Counted from the first letter of the stretch, positions 1-9,008 are shown. The stretch is 64,000 nucleotides of DNA from Flavobacterium lacus (GCF_003268815.1 NZ_QLSV01000013.1:51616-115615); one strand, 5' to 3'. The notes: generated by a model from the letters alone, not told the origin. Program-made: numbers and translations.

Positions 1-284
1 TGTTCTGTTAGTTCCGGAGTTAATTGATTGGCTTTTTTCTTTGGAAAGTCGGCTTTATAACTGACCCAACTTTTATTTGCCTCCGCTTTAAACTCATCTG
101 ACATCCAAATGTTCTTTTCTAATTTCATACAGGGAGCACACCAATCAGAACCTGAAAAAACTAAGACAATATTTTTATTATCTTTGGTAGCAATAGATTT
201 TGCCTCTTCAAAATTGGTTTGCCAGTTTTGGGCTTGTGAAAATGAATTTGTTATTAAAAAAACAATTAAAATTAATCTTTTCAT
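1..284 (-). CDS. Thioredoxin-like periplasmic protein (3' part cut by window edge)
   Basis: The reverse strand reads from an ATG at 284 into a hydrophobic signal peptide (MKRLILIVFLITNSFSQAQ) followed by a thioredoxin-type segment, VLVFSGSDWCAPCMKLEK, with a CxxC redox motif at about residues 45-48. Next comes the typical W-x-S-x-x-F/K-rich stretch of thioredoxin_7-like exported proteins. It probably acts as a periplasmic disulfide reductase or isomerase, or a thiol carrier. Only the first 94 codons are inside the window, so full length and C-terminal domains are unknown. The reading frame is open to position 1. The family call rests on the WCAPC motif and signal peptide; the substrate cannot be inferred. 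Confidence 0.8.
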   Translation of the reverse strand, partial: MKRLILIVFLITNSFSQAQNWQTNFEEAKSIATKDNKNIVLVFSGSDWCAPCMKLEKNIWMSDEFKAEANKSWVSYKADFPKKKANQLTPELTE

Positions 285-418
285 ATCTTAAAATTTATAA
301 CAAAATAACTGCACATTTATGAATAAATTACATGGAAAGACACATCTTAAGCAAATCTTAAAAATTAAATGACTATCGCTAACCGTTTTGGAGCAATACA
401 TTTTATCTTTGATAAAAA

Positions 419-1153
419 ATGTTCAGACATCTAGGAAATAGCCGAACTTTTAAACACAACATTCGTTTAGCGACCACACTTTCAATGGTTGCGGGGATTG
501 TAAATATTTGTGGATTGTTAGCATTAGGCGTATTAACCACTAATGTAACCGGGCATATTGCTTTTTTTTCCGAAGAAATAGCTGGGAAAGATTATGCCAC
601 CGGACTGGTTTTTTTACTTTTTACCATGTGCTTTTTACTAGGAGCATTTATTTCTAATTTTTTGACTGAATTAGCTTTAAAAAATAAAAATAAAAATCCC
701 CACTTTTATCCTTTACTTTTAGAAATAGTGTTGATCACTTTTGTCGCTTTAACTTTTTTTGAAAAAAATTTAAACCTATTTAACAGTCAGTATATTGCCT
801 ATGCTTTACTGTTAGCGATGGGAATTCAAAATGCTTTGGTCACCAATGTTTCAAAATCTGTGGTAAGAACTACGCACCTTACCGGACTTCTAACTGATTT
901 AGGAATCGATTTATCGCAGCTTTTCTTCAAAAATAATGAACGAAAAAAAGTAGTGTTAGAAAAAAACATTACGTTGCGTTTGGCAATTATCACCTTTTTC
1001 TTTGCAGGAGGATTGATTGGCGGAATTTTATTCAAATATTTTGAACTGAAAACGCTTCTTGTAGCTAGTGCTTTGTTAATAATGGCAATTTATTTTGATT
1101 ATTTACGATTTCAATATTATATTTTGAAACGAAAAATTTTCAGAAAAAATTAA
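419..1153 (+). CDS. YoaK/DUF1275 family membrane protein
   Basis: A 244-residue polytopic inner-membrane protein. The opening segment (RLATTLSMVAGIVNICGLLA, then TTNVTGHIAFFSEE) is the hallmark of the DUF1275/YoaK family, in which a glycine-rich first helix is followed by a conserved T-N-x-T-G-H motif. About six hydrophobic helices can be drawn, and a basic tail closes the protein. Function in the family is unproven. A TATCTTTG box (404-411) resembling the Bacteroidota -7 element lies only 7 bases before the ATG, so the transcript would be nearly leaderless, or the true start could be a little downstream. Its stop overlaps the stop of the convergent VWA gene by 4 bases. Confidence 0.8.
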   Translation: MFRHLGNSRTFKHNIRLATTLSMVAGIVNICGLLALGVLTTNVTGHIAFFSEEIAGKDYATGLVFLLFTMCFLLGAFISNFLTELALKNKNKNPHFYPLLLEIVLITFVALTFFEKNLNLFNSQYIAYALLLAMGIQNALVTNVSKSVVRTTHLTGLLTDLGIDLSQLFFKNNERKKVVLEKNITLRLAIITFFFAGGLIGGILFKYFELKTLLVASALLIMAIYFDYLRFQYYILKRKIFRKN

Positions 1154-3177
1154 AGTAAACCGTTATACTTTCTAATAAACCACTCCGAAGTCAGGGCTAA
1201 AGCGATAATGATTAACAACCAAATCCAATCAATAATGGGCGTTTTTTTGACGATTTCTTTTTGGATGGGTTTGTAGTTTTCGTTCGCCAATAACATTGCA
1301 ATCAATTCGTCGGTTTGATTAGCGAGAAATGATTTTCCATTGGTTTGATTGGCTAATTGATTTAGTTTAGCATAATCAGGATTCACAAATTGCTTTTCAA
1401 TATCAAAATCTAAAACTTCAAAAAAGCCGGAATAGGAAGTTTTGGTGTTGTTTTCGGTAACAGTAAATGAATAATTTCCGGCTGAAAGTCCGTCTAAATT
1501 TACTTTATATGAATTGGTTGATTTCAATAAATCATACGATTTGGTTTGATTGGTCGCTTTGTTTTTTACCGTGATGGATAAACGAGCATTGTCATCAAAC
1601 TCATAATTTTTATTGAAAAATTGAGCATTTATTTCGATAGCATCGCCAGAATTATAGAAATTTTCGTGCGTGACAACCAATGATTTTCTAGCGTTGTTGG
1701 AAGCTAAAAATTGAATCGTTTTATCAATAAACACATCAAATTTTTCAAAACTTTGTTGGTCGATATGGCTTTGCAAACGCCATTTCCAACTATTTTCACC
1801 AAACAAAAAGGCGGTTCTTTTGCCTTGATTTTCGGTGTAGGCTAAAATTGGCGAATCAAGTTCTACATTACGAATTCTGGCTCCAAGTAATTTTTCGAAA
1901 GCTGATTTGGATGTAATTGTCCCGAAGGGATTTTGCAACGGTGGAAAATTTTCAAAACCAATATTATCAATAGCAAAAAGATTGAACTGTGTAGAAAAAG
2001 TAGCCAAATAATCTTCTTGTTGACCACTCATTTTGAAATCAAACGTCGATTGTTGTTGATTTAAAAAAGTGAAATCGGTATGTAATCCGGTGATGATCCA
2101 AGTATTCAAATTAGCTAGCACATTCTTTTCGAAAACTGACTTGAATTCGGAGATTGGTTGATACAAAATCAACACATTAAAATCTTGTAACGAATTGATT
2201 TGATTCGGTTTAACAATGGTTACTTTACGTTGTTGATTTGATTCAATCGCACGTTTTAACGCTCCGATATCCGGATGATTTATTGAAGAAATAATAGCAA
2301 TTTCCGATTTTTGATCAATGATTTCAACCGCAAAATTTTTGGTATTATTATACGTATTTTTTTCAGGTTCTGATGAAGAAATAGTTGCTTTAAAAACTTG
2401 AACGCCTACTTTTTCGGCGGGTAATAAAACAGTGATTAATTGTGATTTTTGACGGGATGAAAAGCTCACATTTTGCTTGCTCAAAACTGAATTTCCTTGT
2501 GAAATAGAAAAAGTGGCATTCATATTTTTGTTTCCGGAATAGTTGACAAATACTTCTACGGGAAACTTATTTTTTAGAAAAGCATATTTGTTGACGTTAA
2601 GCTGGCTGATTTTTAAATCTAAAACCGAAGTCGTATCGCCCAAAACAATTGGGTAAACGGCTTTATTTTCGTCGAATGAATAAATGTAATCGTTTCCTTG
2701 TGTTTGATTTCCGTCGGTAATGATAACGGTGGGATGGTTGACACTTTTGTGGATGCTCTTCAGTCCTTTGCCTACGCCATCGATTCGGGTTTGGGTTCCT
2801 TTGAAGTCATAGGTTTCCAAAGATTCCAATTCGCTAGAAAACTGATAGGATTGTACTTCGTATTTTTCTTGTAAAGCGGAATTGGAAGTCAGTTTTTTGT
2901 AAACTTCTAACGCTGATTCATTGGAATTTAATTCGGTAATTGATGACGAATTATCGACAACAATTGGTAACGGAATCTTGATGGTTTCGAATGATTTTCG
3001 GGTAAGAATTGGGTTGATTAATAAAACCAATAATCCGAAAATCGCAATGAAACGCAAAAAAGCCAAGAACCAATTGATTTTTGAATGGGTTTTGGCTTTA
3101 TAGAAATATTGAAAAAATGATACTCCTCCGGCTAATAATACTGAAAGTATGAGTAAAAGGACGGTGGTTGTGGTCAT
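1150..3177 (-). CDS. VWA-domain membrane protein
   Basis: A 675-residue protein with two N-terminal membrane helices (about residues 4-25 and 36-60) and one C-terminal helix (IIDWIWLLIIIALALTSEWF region). Between them is a large periplasmic-facing part. The segment PIVVDNSSSITEL near residue 85-95 carries a DxSxS-type metal-site motif of von Willebrand A domains, and later VIITDGNQTQGND fits the VWA T/D-G site. The topology resembles the BatA/BatB-like and uncharacterised flavobacterial VWA proteins. Role unknown; cell-envelope protein interaction is a reasonable inference. It is convergent with the DUF1275 gene and overlaps it by 4 bases. Confidence 0.7.
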   Translation of the reverse strand: MTTTTVLLLILSVLLAGGVSFFQYFYKAKTHSKINWFLAFLRFIAIFGLLVLLINPILTRKSFETIKIPLPIVVDNSSSITELNSNESALEVYKKLTSNSALQEKYEVQSYQFSSELESLETYDFKGTQTRIDGVGKGLKSIHKSVNHPTVIITDGNQTQGNDYIYSFDENKAVYPIVLGDTTSVLDLKISQLNVNKYAFLKNKFPVEVFVNYSGNKNMNATFSISQGNSVLSKQNVSFSSRQKSQLITVLLPAEKVGVQVFKATISSSEPEKNTYNNTKNFAVEIIDQKSEIAIISSINHPDIGALKRAIESNQQRKVTIVKPNQINSLQDFNVLILYQPISEFKSVFEKNVLANLNTWIITGLHTDFTFLNQQQSTFDFKMSGQQEDYLATFSTQFNLFAIDNIGFENFPPLQNPFGTITSKSAFEKLLGARIRNVELDSPILAYTENQGKRTAFLFGENSWKWRLQSHIDQQSFEKFDVFIDKTIQFLASNNARKSLVVTHENFYNSGDAIEINAQFFNKNYEFDDNARLSITVKNKATNQTKSYDLLKSTNSYKVNLDGLSAGNYSFTVTENNTKTSYSGFFEVLDFDIEKQFVNPDYAKLNQLANQTNGKSFLANQTDELIAMLLANENYKPIQKEIVKKTPIIDWIWLLIIIALALTSEWFIRKYNGLL

Positions 3178-3188
3178 TTATTGCTAAA

Positions 3189-3649
3189 GTTTAAGAGGTT
3201 AAAGGTTTAAAAGGTTAAAAGGGATTGAGGTTAAATTAGTGTTCCAAATTTTTAATTTGTGATTTGTATAAACCATCAATTAACATATTAACTTCAGCTA
3301 TTTTTTCTCTTAAACTTAAATAATCATTTTCATTGATGTATTCAAAATCGTTAGACAAAATGACTTGATTTAATAATTCTAATGATGAACTGTAGGCAAT
3401 TTCAGAAAATCTAGCTTTTTCTTTTAAAGATTGTCTTCCAGAACCTTCAGCTAAATTTGATGCGATGGAAATGGAACAACGTCTCATTTGACTTGTTAAA
3501 CCAAATATTTCTTCTTTCGGAAATTGTTTTGTTGTTTTATAAATTAAAAGAGCCAATTCTCTTCCTTTTTGCCAAGCTATTAACTTTTCAAAACTGAATA
3601 TCCTCATAAGTAATACCTTTTAAACTTATAAACCCATAAACTTTTAAAC
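3189..3649. mobile_element. Inverted-repeat cassette around a four-helix-bundle gene
   Basis: The left arm (3189-3222) and right arm (3616-3649) are inverted copies: read in the same sense, 28 of 34 positions match, both beginning GTTTAA and ending TTAAAAGG. They enclose only the four-helix-bundle gene. The right arm ends 3 bases from the fabG stop codon. No clear target-site duplication is visible. In 23S rRNA intervening sequences of several bacteria the same protein family is carried between complementary ends; here the arrangement stands alone, between protein genes. Element status is inference. Confidence 0.5.
3236..3607 (-). CDS. Four-helix-bundle protein (23S rRNA IVS-protein family)
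   Basis: A 123-residue protein with the signature of the S23/IVP four-helix-bundle family: FEKLIAWQKGRELALLIYK at the start, KQFPKEEIFGLTSQMRRCSI in the middle and ASNLAEGSGR after it, followed by two more helices. The family is known from open reading frames inside 23S rRNA intervening sequences, and its fold is related to the Avd protein of diversity-generating retroelements, which binds nucleic acid. No rRNA gene, reverse transcriptase or variable repeat is nearby. The gene sits alone between 34-bp inverted repeats. The molecular role of such orphan copies is not established. Confidence 0.85.
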   Translation of the reverse strand: MRIFSFEKLIAWQKGRELALLIYKTTKQFPKEEIFGLTSQMRRCSISIASNLAEGSGRQSLKEKARFSEIAYSSSLELLNQVILSNDFEYINENDYLSLREKIAEVNMLIDGLYKSQIKNLEH

Positions 3650-3652
3650 TCC

Positions 3653-4399
3653 CTAAGTCAACATTCCTCCATCCACGTTCATCACTTGTCCGGTTACGTA
3701 GGCACTCAAATCAGAAGCTAGGAAAAGACAAGCGTTGGCCACATCTTCCGGTGATCCGCCACGTTTTAAAGGAATGGAATCTCTCCAGCCTTGCACGACT
3801 TCTTCGTTTAATTTTCCGGTCATTTCGGTTTCGATGAATCCGGGTGCGATGGCGTTGCAACGGATGTTTCGCGAACCTAATTCTAACGCAATTGACTTCG
3901 TAAAACCAATCATTCCGGCTTTTGAAGCAGCGTAATTGGCTTGACCTGCATTTCCTTTTACCCCTACCACCGAACTCATGTTCACGATGGAACCTTTACG
4001 GTTTTTCAACATAATTTTCTGAACGGCTTTGGTCATATTGAAAACCGATTTTAGGTTGATTTCGATGACTTTATCGAAATCTTCTTCGGACATTCTCATT
4101 AAAAGGTTGTCTTTCGTGATTCCGGCGTTGTTGATTAAAATATCGATGGTGCCGAATTCTGCCATGACATCTTCTGCTAATTTTTGAGCTTCGTTAAAAT
4201 CGGCTGCGTTTGATTTGTATCCTTTGGCTTTGATTCCTAGAGCGTTTAATTCATTTTCTAATACCAAAGCTGATTCTGCAGACGAACTGTAAGTGAATGC
4301 TACATTTGCTCCGTGTTGAGCAAAAACTTTAGCGATTCCGCTACCAATTCCGCGACTGGCTCCGGTGATTATGGCTACTTTTCCTTCTAATAATTTCAT
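3653..4399 (-). CDS. fabG: 3-oxoacyl-[acyl-carrier-protein] reductase
   Basis: A short-chain dehydrogenase of 248 residues that reduces 3-oxoacyl-ACP with NADPH in the fatty acid elongation cycle. The start MKLLEGKVAIITGASRGIG gives the glycine-rich cofactor loop at residues 13-19. The NNAG motif is near residue 88, and the catalytic set is Ser in NMSSVVG plus YAASK. The C-terminal FLASDLSAYVTGQVMNVDGG is typical of FabG. A longer in-frame extension to 4435 exists, but the ATG at 4399 directly precedes the conserved core. It is transcribed leftward alone; a TATATTTG box lies at 4433-4440 upstream. Its stop abuts the inverted-repeat cassette. Confidence 0.93.
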   Translation of the reverse strand: MKLLEGKVAIITGASRGIGSGIAKVFAQHGANVAFTYSSSAESALVLENELNALGIKAKGYKSNAADFNEAQKLAEDVMAEFGTIDILINNAGITKDNLLMRMSEEDFDKVIEINLKSVFNMTKAVQKIMLKNRKGSIVNMSSVVGVKGNAGQANYAASKAGMIGFTKSIALELGSRNIRCNAIAPGFIETEMTGKLNEEVVQGWRDSIPLKRGGSPEDVANACLFLASDLSAYVTGQVMNVDGGMLT

Positions 4400-4432
4400 G
4401 CTATGTTTGTTTGTTTTGTTAGATTTAAACGA

Positions 4433-4440
4433 CAAATATA
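4433..4440 (-). promoter_or_regulatory. Putative -7 box for fabG
   Basis: On the reverse strand this reads TATATTTG, a perfect match to the Bacteroidota TAnnTTTG element, 34 bases before the chosen fabG ATG. The nearest upstream TTG is 26 bases away, longer than the usual 17-23, so the -33 element is uncertain. Confidence 0.4.
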
Positions 4441-4518
4441 AGTAATTCTATTGGCAGAATTGAATGCAAACACCGTGTTTTGTTGTTAAAAGTAAATTAA
4501 AGTTATTCGTATTGCTAT

Positions 4519-5667
4519 CTACTTTGTTGATGCATTGGAAATATTTTGCATCACTAAATAAAAAACGGTGACGCTATTGCCAGATCGCTCTGACATTTTT
4601 TGAATTATATATTTTTCATTTTCGTATTGAGCCAAAATTCCGCCTTGGTTTTCAAAAACTCTTCTGAATTTATTTTTACGAATATCATGATCCAATAACA
4701 TAATGAGTTCTCGTTTTGGAATATAGAAAATAGCTCCTTCCGATTTTTTTATATAACATTGTCTACTCGCATTAACCCAACCTTGTTGCTGTTTATCATA
4801 CACCCAGCCTGTTGAAATTTTATTTAAATTGTCTTGAATTTCATTGTCTGAAAATTCTAGGAAAGCAAATAAATCTTTAAAAATCACTTCTCTTTCTTCC
4901 GTTTTATACACTTGTTGCAAACTTTCTTTTGAATTAAGAAGCATAATGTTGTTAGGATTTTCGCTTGAATAAATAATGTCAACCTGCTGGCCTTTATAAA
5001 AATGTTGAAATTGATATGTTGGAATTTCTATTGTTCTACTGATGACCATATTCTCTTTTGTTCTAAATTTTACGGTTATTTCTGCTTCATCGGGTCGTCT
5101 TCGTCTGATTCCGCCTCCCTCGTAATAATTTCCGTTAACCACTAACGCTTTTGTTTCTACTTTAGTTTCTAGTAGTCTTTTTTCTGCTCCACTTTCAATC
5201 AACCAAGAGATTAAAAAATAAAAAATGACAGCCGGAATCGCAGCTAATAAGCCAAAAAAGGAAAAGAAATTTCCAAAATTGAAATCTAAAGTTGGATTTT
5301 CGTCAATTTTTTCAGGTTTCCATGAGTTATAAAAAAACAGCATGCAATAAAGTCCGAGACACAATCAAAGTGTGCCAAAAATGGAAAGAATCCCCACATT
5401 TTGAACAATATTTTGGGTTGGAAGCAAAATAAAGAAAACTAAAATCGTGATTACTGTTAACGCTGTAGCAGAAAAAAATACAATTTTATTCCTTTTGATG
5501 ATAAACTCTCTTTTGTATTGAGCGTATAATTTATTGGCTTGTTCTTTGATATGAATTATTTCCTCTTCTTTTAAATTGCTGGAATTTAAAAGTTTATCGA
5601 TTTGATAGTTTAGGGTTTTGCTTTTTTGTAAATCAAAAACCTTCTGGATAAGCTGATTGTTGTTCAT
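4519..5667 (-). pseudogene. Membrane protein gene interrupted by one in-frame TGA
   Basis: Two open segments lie in the same frame and are separated only by a single TGA (reverse complement of 5365-5367). The upstream part (100 codons from ATG 5667) has a soluble start and a helix (VFFSATALTVITILVFFILL). It then enters a second hydrophobic stretch, VGILSIFGTL, that ends at the stop. Directly after the TGA the frame continues LCLGLYCMLFFYNSW, completing that helix. A third helix and a cytosolic or periplasmic part follow, with a DUF3592-like beta segment (VETKALVVNGNYYEGG, then a YSSENPNNIMLL-like end). The intact product would be about 382 residues. The downstream half has no good start of its own before an ATG at 5343. 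This may be a true nonsense mutation or a sequencing error. Confidence 0.7.
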
Positions 5668-5689
5668 TTATTTAAATTTATTAAAATCC

Positions 5690-5959
5690 TTACGGAAGAG
5701 GAACATCTGTATTGTCATTTTTAACTCTAGGGAAGGTTTTATTCTTCCAATTTTCTTTTGCTTTTTCTATGGTTGATGCATCGGAAGCCACAAAATTCCA
5801 AAATATGTGGCGTTCTTGCTCAAACGGTTGTCCGCCAAAAAGAATGATGCGCGAATTGGGATGAATGGTTAGTGAACAAGCATCTAACGCTTTAAAAACT
5901 TACATATTTCCTTTTTCTACATGATCGTCGCAGGCTTGGATGTAAACTATCACTTGATA
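5690..5959 (-). pseudogene. Pirin-family remnant (C-terminal part only)
   Basis: On the reverse strand an open frame of 69 codons (5899 down to a TAA at 5690-5692) reads CSLTIHPNSRIILFGGQPF, then EQERHIFWNFVAS, and ends KTFPRVKNDNTDVPLP. The FGG-x-PF-x-x-x-R-x-x-x-WNFV pattern is the diagnostic C-terminal signature of pirin/YhhW-type cupins. The frame is closed upstream by a TAA at 5900-5902, and the roughly 200 residues expected for the N-terminal cupin domain are absent. There is no plausible start with a ribosome site. I read it as a decayed gene fragment next to another broken gene. The upstream limit at 5959 is approximate. Confidence 0.65.
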
Positions 5960-5983
5960 AAAATATAAAAAATTATGGAAATA

Positions 5984-6012
5984 AAAAAAGCTCTATCGAA
6001 GTAGAGCTTTTA
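5984..6012 (-). terminator. Hairpin terminator after the LRR gene
   Basis: Arms 5987-5995 (aaagctcta) and 6002-6010 (tagagcttt) form a perfect 9-bp stem with a 6-base loop. A/T runs flank both sides. It lies just past the stop of the leftward LRR gene. Confidence 0.7.
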
Positions 6013-6030
6013 AATAGAGAAAATGTGTTT

Positions 6031-8886
6031 TTACTGTTTAATAAATTTTGCTGTTGAACTACCTTTATCTGTAAACACGGTTATAAAATAACTTCCCGTT
6101 TGTAAGTTTGAAACATTTATTTCACCATTTTCAGCATGAATGGTTGTCATTATAATTTGTCCGAGTGTGTTGTAAATGGAAACCGAGTTTACATCCATTT
6201 CGCTTTTTGTTTTAATGTTTATAACATCTTTTGCCGGATTTGGAAAGAGTGTAAAGTTAGTTTCAAAATCAAAATCTTGATTGCTTAAAGCCGTTACCGT
6301 TGTGGAAGTTGTATTGGTGATGATAGGAAAATTATAATCAAAATAAATATTCGCTTTATTGGTAAACGTATTACCCACTAACAAATTAGATTTCGTTTTA
6401 ATTTTGAAAGCTACATAACCATCGTTATTTTCATCATCAAAAGGAAGATTAATGTTTTCGAAAATGAATTCAACTTTGTTACCATTAATTCTCGTAAAGA
6501 AATTATGACTACTACTTTGTGGAATTAATGTATTAATTTCAAATTTTGTTGCGTCAATAACATCTGCAATTACAACATTTTCTGCAGCAAAAGTTCCAGT
6601 ATTTTCAAATCGGATGACGTAATGTACGTATTCACCAACCATCTCAGGGGAAATCGTATTGCCTTCTAAACAGGTTTTGTCGTTTGGATCGAAGGAGTTC
6701 ACTACCGTTTGGTTTAATGTAAATGTATTGTCATTTGGTGTTTCATCTGTCGCTCCAACAATAGTGGCCGTATAAACTAAACTATCACCTCCATTAACAG
6801 CAGGCGTTTCCATTGGTGAGTTGATATTGAAAGTTAAATTAATTTCTCTTGTTTCAAAAGGATTTAAATCCGAAAAATTCCAATTTAAAATGTTTGTTCC
6901 TGAACCATCTTGGGAAGGAATTGATGAAATCAAATCCATAATTATATCATCAAAACTAAAAGTAAGAGTGCCATTTGCTAATTGATTTCCTTTGTTTTTA
7001 TAAACTATTTTATAATTAGAATCAAAACCTGGGCGAGCCACTTGTATGGGAATGATGGTTATTTCTAAATCATTTTTTATGCCATTGGCGGTGACACAAA
7101 AATCTTGATTAAAAGGACTTGTTTCGGATGGGAAACTAATTGTTACTGAGGATGGAGAAACATTAAAATAAGATGGGTTTTCTAAAACTGGTGTGATTGT
7201 ATGATTTCCTCCTTGAACTGGAATTGAATAATTTCCAGAAGTATCTACAATTAATGATCCTGTCGCTACTCCATTTGAAATTGTAAAATTCGAATTTGAA
7301 TAATTTATATCTAAATCATCACAACCATCGTTGTTACTATCATACTTTGTATTTCCTTGTATAGTGTAGAATAATCCTCCTGGTACAAAAGAACAATAAC
7401 TGTTAACATGGCAATTTGTATATCCATAGGAATTGATTCTTTGTTGAACTATTGCAATATCATTTTCGTTTGCACAAACATATTCTAAATTTGGATTTTC
7501 ATCAAAGTTTAAATCTAACCAAAATTGATTATTATTTTTAATATATAAAGATGATAATTGATTATAATTACATACCAAATAGGATAATCTACTATTTTGA
7601 GTTACATCTAAAGTTGTTAATTGATTTGAATTACAGAATATAATATATAAATTTGGATTTTGCGACACATCTAAAGTAGTTAATTGATTGTTATCAAAAC
7701 TTAAATCAGATAAAGCTACATTTTGTGTTACATCTAAACTAGTTAATTGATTTGAATCACAAAATAAACCCATTAAATTTATATTTTGTGAAACATCTAA
7801 ACTGGTTAATTGATTGTTACCACATGATAAATCTGACAAAGCTATATTTTGTGTAACATCTAAGGTAGTTAATTGATTATCATTTAATGATAAATAATCT
7901 AAAGCTATATTTTGTGTAACATCTAAGGTTGCTAATTGATTGGAATCACAAAATAAGCTTATTAAATTTATATTTTGTGAAACATCTAAATTGGTTAATT
8001 GATTGTTACCACATAATAAATATGACAAAGCTATATTTTGTGTAACATCTAAGTTAGTTACTTGATTATCATTTAATGATAAATAATCTAAAGCTATATT
8101 TTGTGTAACATCTAAGGTAGTTAATTGATTGGAAAAAATACTTAAATCTTCCAAAGCTGTATTTTGCGTAACATCTAAGCTGGTTAATTGATTATTTTCA
8201 CAAGATAAAGAAGACAATGCACTATTTTGTGTTGTTAATGTTGATAATAAATTATTACTACAATTTAAATTTATCAACAAACTGTTTTGCGAAACATCCA
8301 GATTATCTAATTGATTATACTCGCAAGACAAATAAAGTAAGTTAGGATTCTGAGAAACATCTAATGTAGATAATTGATTGTTGTAACAATAAAGTAATTT
8401 TAATTGTTGATTTTGTGAAATATCTAAATTTGTTAATTGATTATACTCACAATTAAAATAAGATAATGGACCATTTGGTAATATTAATGTTGACAATAAA
8501 TTCCAATTACATTGTAAAGTTATTAACGAACTGTTTTGCGAAACATCCAAATTAGTTATTGAATTATAATGACAGAATAAATACTCTAAAGCTGAAAAAG
8601 AGCTTATTCCTTCTAGGCTATTTATATATGAAAAGCCCACATTTAAGTATTTAATATTAATTACTTCACTGACTTCAATTTCACCATTATTATTTGTATC
8701 AATTTTATTATAACCTGAAACATAAATAGTACCATTAGCATTAACTGCTTGTGTCGACGCAATTTGATTACTTGGGCTCGCTTCCAACAACTTCGCTTTA
8801 AAAGCCGCATCAGGAATATTAATTATCTGGGCATTGCCATTTAAAAAAGTAATAACCAACAAAACTAAAGTGTAAATTTTTTTCAT
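6031..8886 (-). CDS. Secreted leucine-rich-repeat protein with T9SS type A sorting domain
   Basis: A 951-residue exported protein. The start MKKIYTLVLLVITFLNGNAQ is a signal peptide; an upstream in-frame extension to 8907 is less likely. An IPDAAFKAKLLEAS segment and an EF-hand-like loop (KIDTNNNGEIEVSEV) follow. About 20 leucine-rich repeats of 21 residues come next, in the style NNQLTTLDVTQNIALDYLS. After them is a beta-sandwich region, a DUF7619-like conserved repeat domain (SFDPNDKTCLEG onward), and a C-terminal sorting domain (FTLFPNPAKDVINI to the end) that directs T9SS export and surface anchoring. Probably a surface adhesion or binding protein. A TATATTTG box (8905-8912) precedes the start and a terminator follows. 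It is paralogous to the gene at 22188-23405. Confidence 0.88.
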   Translation of the reverse strand: MKKIYTLVLLVITFLNGNAQIINIPDAAFKAKLLEASPSNQIASTQAVNANGTIYVSGYNKIDTNNNGEIEVSEVINIKYLNVGFSYINSLEGISSFSALEYLFCHYNSITNLDVSQNSSLITLQCNWNLLSTLILPNGPLSYFNCEYNQLTNLDISQNQQLKLLYCYNNQLSTLDVSQNPNLLYLSCEYNQLDNLDVSQNSLLINLNCSNNLLSTLTTQNSALSSLSCENNQLTSLDVTQNTALEDLSIFSNQLTTLDVTQNIALDYLSLNDNQVTNLDVTQNIALSYLLCGNNQLTNLDVSQNINLISLFCDSNQLATLDVTQNIALDYLSLNDNQLTTLDVTQNIALSDLSCGNNQLTSLDVSQNINLMGLFCDSNQLTSLDVTQNVALSDLSFDNNQLTTLDVSQNPNLYIIFCNSNQLTTLDVTQNSRLSYLVCNYNQLSSLYIKNNNQFWLDLNFDENPNLEYVCANENDIAIVQQRINSYGYTNCHVNSYCSFVPGGLFYTIQGNTKYDSNNDGCDDLDINYSNSNFTISNGVATGSLIVDTSGNYSIPVQGGNHTITPVLENPSYFNVSPSSVTISFPSETSPFNQDFCVTANGIKNDLEITIIPIQVARPGFDSNYKIVYKNKGNQLANGTLTFSFDDIIMDLISSIPSQDGSGTNILNWNFSDLNPFETREINLTFNINSPMETPAVNGGDSLVYTATIVGATDETPNDNTFTLNQTVVNSFDPNDKTCLEGNTISPEMVGEYVHYVIRFENTGTFAAENVVIADVIDATKFEINTLIPQSSSHNFFTRINGNKVEFIFENINLPFDDENNDGYVAFKIKTKSNLLVGNTFTNKANIYFDYNFPIITNTTSTTVTALSNQDFDFETNFTLFPNPAKDVINIKTKSEMDVNSVSIYNTLGQIIMTTIHAENGEINVSNLQTGSYFITVFTDKGSSTAKFIKQ
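7540..8560 (-). repeat. 63-bp LRR-coding tandem array with 189-bp higher-order unit
   Basis: The LRR part of the gene is a tandem DNA array with a 63-bp period (21 residues). In the 7.77-8.10 kb part, repeats recur in blocks of three: the segment aaatttatattttgtg at 7775 returns at 7964, exactly 189 bp away, and neighbouring repeats follow the same ALDYLSLNDNQ / CGNNQ / LFCDSNQ order. This indicates a recent block duplication inside the gene. Confidence 0.8.
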
Positions 8887-9008
8887 AAAAAAGTAATTGA
8901 AAATCAAATATATAAAAAAAATCTTTCAAAAAACGGAAAGACTTTAACAATTGTACTAATTTACTGTAAAGTTTATAAAATTCGTCCCATTTAAACTTTT
9001 AACCTCTC

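Noticed and set aside
109..291. 60-codon forward frame at the left edge
   Set aside because: It is the antisense shadow of the thioredoxin-like gene, whose signal peptide and CxxC motif are convincing.
3236..3607. Diversity-generating retroelement accessory gene (Avd)
   Set aside because: No reverse transcriptase, template repeat or variable repeat is nearby; family relation alone is not enough.
4519..5364. The downstream half of the split gene as a separate gene
   Set aside because: It would start with TTG in the middle of a membrane helix, right after the TGA; the continuous frame explains it better.
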